Source of the DNA: Micromonospora peucetia
GTDB lineage: Bacteria; Actinomycetota; Actinomycetes; Mycobacteriales; Micromonosporaceae
Assembly (NCBI RefSeq): GCF_900091625.1
Contig: NZ_FMIC01000002.1
Span: 3,782,001 to 3,846,000, forward strand
Reading direction: 5' to 3'
Length of the DNA: 64,000 nucleotides
Part shown: positions 60,231 through 64,000 of the stretch, in pieces
Position numbering within the stretch: position 1 is the first letter of the stretch
Layout: each line of letters begins with the position of its first letter
Translations under genes and position numbers: made by a program
Notes under the pieces: model-generated
Told to the model about the DNA's origin: nothing
What the model saw: the letters and a program-made list of their open reading frames with translations, nothing else
Databases searched by the model: none

Positions 60231-61229
60231 TCACGGACGCTCGGCCGGGCTCTCGGTCTTCGCCGGGTCGCGCTCGACGATCGGGTCGATGATCTCGTCG
60301 ATCGCCTTGAGCAGGCCGACGTCGAGCTGCACGCCGGCCGCCTTGGCGTTGTCGTGCACCTGCTCCGGGCGGGAGGCGCCGACGATCGCCGAGGAGACGT
60401 TCGGGTTCTGCAGCACCCAGGCGACGGCGAGCTGCGCCATGCTCAGCCCGGCCTGCTCGGCCAGCGGCTTGAGTCGCTGCACCCGGGACAGGACGTCGTC
60501 GGTCATGAACCGGGAGATGAAGCCCGCGCCCGACTTCTCGTCGGTGGCGCGGGAGCCGGCCGGCGGCGGCTGGCCCGGCAGGTACTTGCCCGAGAGCACA
60601 CCCTGCGCGATCGGCGACCAGACGATCTGCCCGACGCCCAACTCCTCGCTGGTGGGGACGACCTCGGACTCGATGACCCGCCAGAGCATCGAGTACTGCG
60701 GCTGGTTGGAGACCAGCGGGATGTGCAGCTGCCGGGCGAGCTGGTGGGCCTCGCGGATCTGCGACGCCTTCCACTCCGAGACGCCGATGTAGAGCGCCTT
60801 GCCGGAGTGCACGACGTCGGCGAAAGCCTCCATCGTCTCCTCCAGCGGCGTGCTGTAGTCGTACCGGTGGGCCTGGTAGAGGTCCACGTAGTCGGTGCGC
60901 AGTCGGCGCAGCGAGCCGTTGATCGACTCCATGATGTGCTTGCGGGACAGGCCCCGGTCGTTGCGGCCCGGCCCGGTGGGCCAGTACGCCTTGGTGAAGA
61001 TCTCCAGCCCCTCGCGCCGCTCGCCCTCCAGCGCGCGACCCAGCACGTCCTCGGCGCGGGTGGCCGCGTACACGTCGGCCGTGTCGAAGGTGGTGATGCC
61101 GGCGTCCAGGGCGGCCCGGACGCAGGCGAACGCCGCGTCCTCCTCGACCTGCGAGCCGTGGGTGATCCAGTTGCCGTACGAGATCTCGCTGACCATCAGG
61201 CCGGACAGGCCCAGGTGACGGAATTCCAT
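60231..61229 (-). CDS. Aldo/keto reductase (voltage-gated K+ channel beta-subunit-like)
   Basis: A 332-residue (alpha/beta)8 NADPH oxidoreductase. The catalytic tetrad is visible: Asp in TTFDTADVYAATRAEDVLG with Tyr in the same block, Lys in EIFTKAYW and His in LYQAHRYD. FRHLGLSGLMVSEISYGNWITHG opens the barrel and SAIVGASRPEQVHDNAKA binds cofactor near the C-terminus; this is the AKR6/AKR14-like group. The physiological carbonyl substrate is unknown. ATG 61229 lies 6 nt after TAGGGT. It lies downstream of the WG-repeat gene but appears to have its own promoter. Confidence 0.92.
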   Translation of the reverse strand: MEFRHLGLSGLMVSEISYGNWITHGSQVEEDAAFACVRAALDAGITTFDTADVYAATRAEDVLGRALEGERREGLEIFTKAYWPTGPGRNDRGLSRKHIMESINGSLRRLRTDYVDLYQAHRYDYSTPLEETMEAFADVVHSGKALYIGVSEWKASQIREAHQLARQLHIPLVSNQPQYSMLWRVIESEVVPTSEELGVGQIVWSPIAQGVLSGKYLPGQPPPAGSRATDEKSGAGFISRFMTDDVLSRVQRLKPLAEQAGLSMAQLAVAWVLQNPNVSSAIVGASRPEQVHDNAKAAGVQLDVGLLKAIDEIIDPIVERDPAKTESPAERP

Positions 61230-61235
61230 GCCCCG

Positions 61236-61241
61236 ACCCTA
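61236..61241 (-). promoter_or_regulatory. -10 element TAGGGT, leaderless-type start of the aldo/keto reductase
   Basis: TAGGGT, six bases CGGGGC, then ATG. Confidence 0.5.
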
Positions 61242-61285
61242 GCCCGTGCGGATCATGACCACCCTGGTGGCGGGGCCAGTGTCGC

Positions 61286-64000
61286 TCAGAGCACGGGGCT
61301 GGTGTCGACGAGCAGCCGCTCGATCTCGGCGACGACCTCTTCGCGGTCGCGGTGCACCGGCTCGATCAGCGGCTCACCCCGGCGGTCGAGCGCACCCCAC
61401 CGGCCGGTGCCGTCGCCGACCAGGAACGCCACCGGGTGGATGACCAGCGCCGGATGGGTGGGCGGGACCAGCACCTTCCCGGCCCGGTTCACCACGCCAC
61501 GCCGGCCGGCCACGTCCACCACGGCCAGCCCCTCGTCGGTGAAACCCTCGACGTACCGGCCGTCGGCCAGGACGGTGGGGAACCCGTGGTGCCGGGTGGG
61601 CACCACGATCCGGCCGTTGCGGTCGACCGCACCCCAGCCGTCCCGGCGGACCACGGCCACGCCGCGCCGGAACGGGCGTACGTCTGCGAAGCCGTGCGGC
61701 ACGACCACCTCGCCGGTGGCGTCGATCGCCACCCAGCCGGCGTCGTCGCCGTCGGACACCCAGGCCAACCCGTCGGAGAACGGCCGGACCACCGGGTACG
61801 ACGGTTCGAGCACCGTGGCACCGGTGCGGTCGACCAGCGACCACCGCTCGGTCTCCGGGCACCGCACCCAGGCCAGCCCGTCGCGGAACGGCTGCGCCTG
61901 CGCGTACTCGGCCGCGATGACCATGTCGCCGTCCGGGTCGGAGAAACCCCAGAGATCGCCGTCGCGGGCCGGCACCGGGGGCCGGTCATGCTCCAGCACC
62001 TCCTCGCGGCTGCGGGGGTACGGTCCGAAGCCCGTCTCCGCGACCCGCTCCGCCACCGCGTCCAGGCTCAGCCGGATCCGGGCCTGCAACTCGGAATCCT
62101 CGGTGCCGCGCAGGTCCAGGGCCCGCTCGAAGTGGTGACAGGCCTCCATCAGCCGGCCCTGGTCGTAACAGGACCGCCCGGCGTGCTCGTGCAGCACCGC
62201 GCGCAGCCGCTCGGGCAACTCGGTGCAGTTGGCCTCGGCGAAGAGCCGGTCGGCCTCGACGAACTCACCGCGCCAGCGCAACACGTGCGCCAGCCGCGCC
62301 TGGGCCACCGCCGTACGCCGCAACTCCCCGGTGGCCTCGGCGTAGGTGAGCGCGAGCCGGCCGTCAGCGAGGGCATCGTCCAGCTCGCCGAGGATCCGGG
62401 ACACCACCGCCCGCAGGCTGAGCAGCCGGGCGCGCGACTTGTTGTCCACGGCCGCACCCAGCTTCTCGGTCAGCCGCCGTCGGATCGTCCGGAACTCGTC
62501 CGGCTCCGCCACGATCTCCCGCAGGGTCGCCGGATCGAGCCGCCAGCGGTAGCTCGACAGCACCTGCTCCGGATCACCCTGCGCCGCGCTCAACCGTCCG
62601 ACGTCCCGCGACCCGCCGGGCAACTCGGTATCCGGCTCGGCGGTGCCCGTTTCGGCGGTACTCGGTCCGGCGGTACTCGGTCCGGTGGTGCTTGGCGTGG
62701 TCGGCCGTTCCGCGTCCGTCGGTGGCACCTGCCCAGCCAACGGTGCGGCGACTGACGGTGTGGCGGTGGATGGGGCGGCGGCGGGTGGTGTGGCGGCGGG
62801 CGGCACGACAGATGGCGTGGACCCTGGCCGCTCCGACACGTCCGTAGGTGGCGCGGTGGCAGCCTGCGTCGCTGGCGGCGGAACAGGCGACGCGGATACC
62901 GGCTGTGCCGGCACGGCGTGCTCGGCAAGGGCGGAGACATCGGGTGCCGGCGGCGCGGCGACAGGAATGGTGTACGGGGCTGGCGCCGTTCCGGCAGGTG
63001 GTGCGGAGACCGGCTCGATCAGCGGGCCCGACACCGCTTCGGACTGTGGCGCGGCGGTGCCGGAGGTGGCCCGCGCCAGCGAATACGAGGCGGACGCGAC
63101 GGGCGGCGTAGCGACAGGCTCAGCCGCCAGAGCGGAGAAGGGCGGGGTCCTCGGTGCAGGGCTGGGCTCAGCCGCCAGCGCGGATAAAGCCTGGCTCCTC
63201 GGTTCGGAGCTGGGCTCAGCCGGTGGTGCGGAGACGGGCTCAGCCGGTGGTGCGGAAGCGGGTCGCGCCGTTGGTGCGGAGACGGGCTGGGCCGGTGGTG
63301 CGGAGCTGGACTGGGTAGGTGGTGCGGAGACGGGTCGTGCCGTCGGTGCGGCCGGGATCGGCTCGCTCGTCCCGGTCGGCGGCTCGCCGTTGAACCCGGT
63401 CCAGGACGCCCCCGCCGGTTCCGTCGAAGAGTTGGCGACGGGGGAGACCGCTGGTGCTGACACCAATACCGCAGTGCCACCAGGCGGCGCGGAGACCGGA
63501 CGCGGATCGGTCGTGACGGGTGGAACACCATGGGTGTCAAAGGCTTTCGGTGACAACCATGGTGTTCCACCCGTGGGCTCAGCCGAGGCGTTCGGCATCC
63601 GTTCGACGGGTTCGGATGTCGGAGTCGCGACCTGTCCGGGCGCGGCCGAGGTCTCGGTGTTGGCTCTACCCGGTTCGGAGGGCACCTCTGCCCGCAACTC
63701 GTCGGCCGGCACAGACGACAACCGGTCGGTCTCGGTTCGGGTCACGCGGGAGCCGGGGGTCTCCGTGTCGAAGACACCCAGGTCCGGAGAGCCGGTGCCA
63801 AGGTCGTGAGGTGCCGGAGTTTCCTGGCGGGGGACGTACGACGCGGGGGCGTCGTGGTCGGCCTCGTGTGTGGCCGGGGCATCGAGGGGCGGCGGCGCGT
63901 ATCCGGGCCGTGGCGCCGCATCCGGAGCTGTTCGATCCGCCGCATCCGCATCGGGCGTGGCCGGGTGGGCCTGTACTGCTTCCTCCGGTGGTTCCGGCAC
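61286..64000 (-). CDS. TPR/WG-repeat protein with long Pro/Ala/Ser-rich region, 5' end outside the window
   Basis: At least 904 residues; the frame is open to the window edge, so the N-terminus is missing. Residues 1 to about 470 are a disordered Pro/Ala/Ser/Glu-rich stretch with an 8-residue repeat (EPVSAPPA-type). A helical TPR-like part follows (LSLRAVVSRILGELDDALADGRLALTYAEATGEL, CYDQGRLMEACHHFERALDL). From about residue 685 come WG-type beta repeats: DLWGFSDPDGDMVIAAEYAQAQPFRDGLAWV, WSLVDRTGATVLEPSYPVVRPFSDGLAWV, GWVAIDATGEVVVPHGFADVRPF, GWGAVDRNGRIVVP and RWGALDRRGEPLIEP. WG repeats occur in surface or scaffold proteins; function here is unknown. A family B hairpin lies in frame at about residues 143-161. 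Confidence 0.85.
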   Translation of the reverse strand: MPEPPEEAVQAHPATPDADAADRTAPDAAPRPGYAPPPLDAPATHEADHDAPASYVPRQETPAPHDLGTGSPDLGVFDTETPGSRVTRTETDRLSSVPADELRAEVPSEPGRANTETSAAPGQVATPTSEPVERMPNASAEPTGGTPWLSPKAFDTHGVPPVTTDPRPVSAPPGGTAVLVSAPAVSPVANSSTEPAGASWTGFNGEPPTGTSEPIPAAPTARPVSAPPTQSSSAPPAQPVSAPTARPASAPPAEPVSAPPAEPSSEPRSQALSALAAEPSPAPRTPPFSALAAEPVATPPVASASYSLARATSGTAAPQSEAVSGPLIEPVSAPPAGTAPAPYTIPVAAPPAPDVSALAEHAVPAQPVSASPVPPPATQAATAPPTDVSERPGSTPSVVPPAATPPAAAPSTATPSVAAPLAGQVPPTDAERPTTPSTTGPSTAGPSTAETGTAEPDTELPGGSRDVGRLSAAQGDPEQVLSSYRWRLDPATLREIVAEPDEFRTIRRRLTEKLGAAVDNKSRARLLSLRAVVSRILGELDDALADGRLALTYAEATGELRRTAVAQARLAHVLRWRGEFVEADRLFAEANCTELPERLRAVLHEHAGRSCYDQGRLMEACHHFERALDLRGTEDSELQARIRLSLDAVAERVAETGFGPYPRSREEVLEHDRPPVPARDGDLWGFSDPDGDMVIAAEYAQAQPFRDGLAWVRCPETERWSLVDRTGATVLEPSYPVVRPFSDGLAWVSDGDDAGWVAIDATGEVVVPHGFADVRPFRRGVAVVRRDGWGAVDRNGRIVVPTRHHGFPTVLADGRYVEGFTDEGLAVVDVAGRRGVVNRAGKVLVPPTHPALVIHPVAFLVGDGTGRWGALDRRGEPLIEPVHRDREEVVAEIERLLVDTSPVL
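63200..63345 (-). repeat. 24-bp coding repeats in the disordered region
   Basis: GGTGGTGCGGAGACGGGCTC and variants recur every 24 bp, giving PVSAPPAE-like octapeptides. The period keeps the frame, so length variation between strains would be tolerated. Confidence 0.75.
63517..63573. repeat. Dispersed hairpin element, family B copy 3, in frame inside a coding sequence
   Basis: Arms 63517-63539 (GGGTGGAACACCATGGGTGT core) and 63551-63573 are complementary in 22 of 23 positions; the loop AAAGGCTTTCGG has the AAA...CGG asymmetry of copies 1 and 2. The element is 57 bp, exactly 19 codons, and encodes GGTPWLSPKAFDTHGVPPV, a Trp/Phe/His-containing island in an otherwise Pro/Ala/Ser-rich region. Confidence 0.85.

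Overview
The window is about 64 kb of very GC-rich chromosomal DNA from a high-GC Gram-positive actinomycete. A member of the Micromonosporaceae is my best guess (inference). The reasons are strong third-position G/C bias, many GTG starts, many start codons sitting 6-8 nt downstream of a TANNNT -10 element (leaderless-type), F420-dependent enzymes, two MptB-like mannosyltransferases, and a gene order I recognise from actinobacteria. cobU/cobT-cobS, gcvT, pepA, lpd-sucB, lipB, lipA, a DUF4191 protein, an RDD protein, glnA1, glnE, glnA2 and panB form the same block as the Rv2207-Rv2225 region of Mycobacterium tuberculosis, with extra genes interleaved.

Layout. 0-5.3 kb: 3' end of an F420:NADP reductase, panB, nadE and glnA2. 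5.3-11 kb: accessory genes (DUF350, WYL regulator, VOC protein, collagen-like secreted protein, streptogramin-lyase-like propeller, LD-carboxypeptidase) and a glutamine amidotransferase coupled to glnE. 14-21.4 kb: envelope genes (GT-C-like membrane protein, two tandem mannosyltransferases) and a PadR/membrane-protein pair. 21.6-30.3 kb: glnA1, RDD, DUF4191, a large LuxR-type ATPase regulator, a decayed membrane gene and lipA. 30.5-37.3 kb: a T-box-controlled archaeal-type aspartyl-tRNA synthetase, a TetR/DUF4166/SRPBCC operon with paired operators, lipB and another GT-C-like gene. 37.5-41.7 kb: a secreted PHB-depolymerase-like esterase, then an AT-richer patch with a small secreted Cys protein, an IS110 remnant and a MerR fragment. 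41.8-49.5 kb: LLM oxidoreductase, hemerythrin, toxin-antitoxin pair, LtrA, then sucB-lpdA. 49.6-64 kb: pepA, gcvT, cobalamin nucleotide-loop genes, a Ser/Thr kinase, a site-2 protease, an aldo/keto reductase and the 3' part of a TPR/WG-repeat protein.

Functional threads. (1) Nitrogen: two glutamine synthetases and the adenylyltransferase GlnE. GlnA1 keeps the adenylylated-tyrosine motif and GlnA2 does not, and both carry GlnR-like boxes upstream. (2) Lipoate: LipB, LipA, the two-lipoyl-domain E2 and the E3; lipA and lipB share a TAGGCT-7 nt-GTG start architecture. (3) Cobalamin nucleotide loop: a CobU-CobT fusion overlapping cobS.

Beyond ordinary genes, three things stand out. First, a T-box riboswitch precedes the archaeal-type AspRS. 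Its antisequestrator (A1 helix, 7-nt TGGCACC bulge, A2 helix) can be drawn base by base, and an anti-Shine-Dalgarno lies next to it. Second, at least four families of small dispersed hairpin elements (55-75 nt, near-perfect 16-23 bp arms) punctuate the window. One copy lies in frame inside a coding sequence and one inside a pseudogene. Third, several genes end in short tandem repeats (20-26 bp) whose unit includes the gene's own stop codon. No tRNA, rRNA, CRISPR array or intact insertion sequence was seen.
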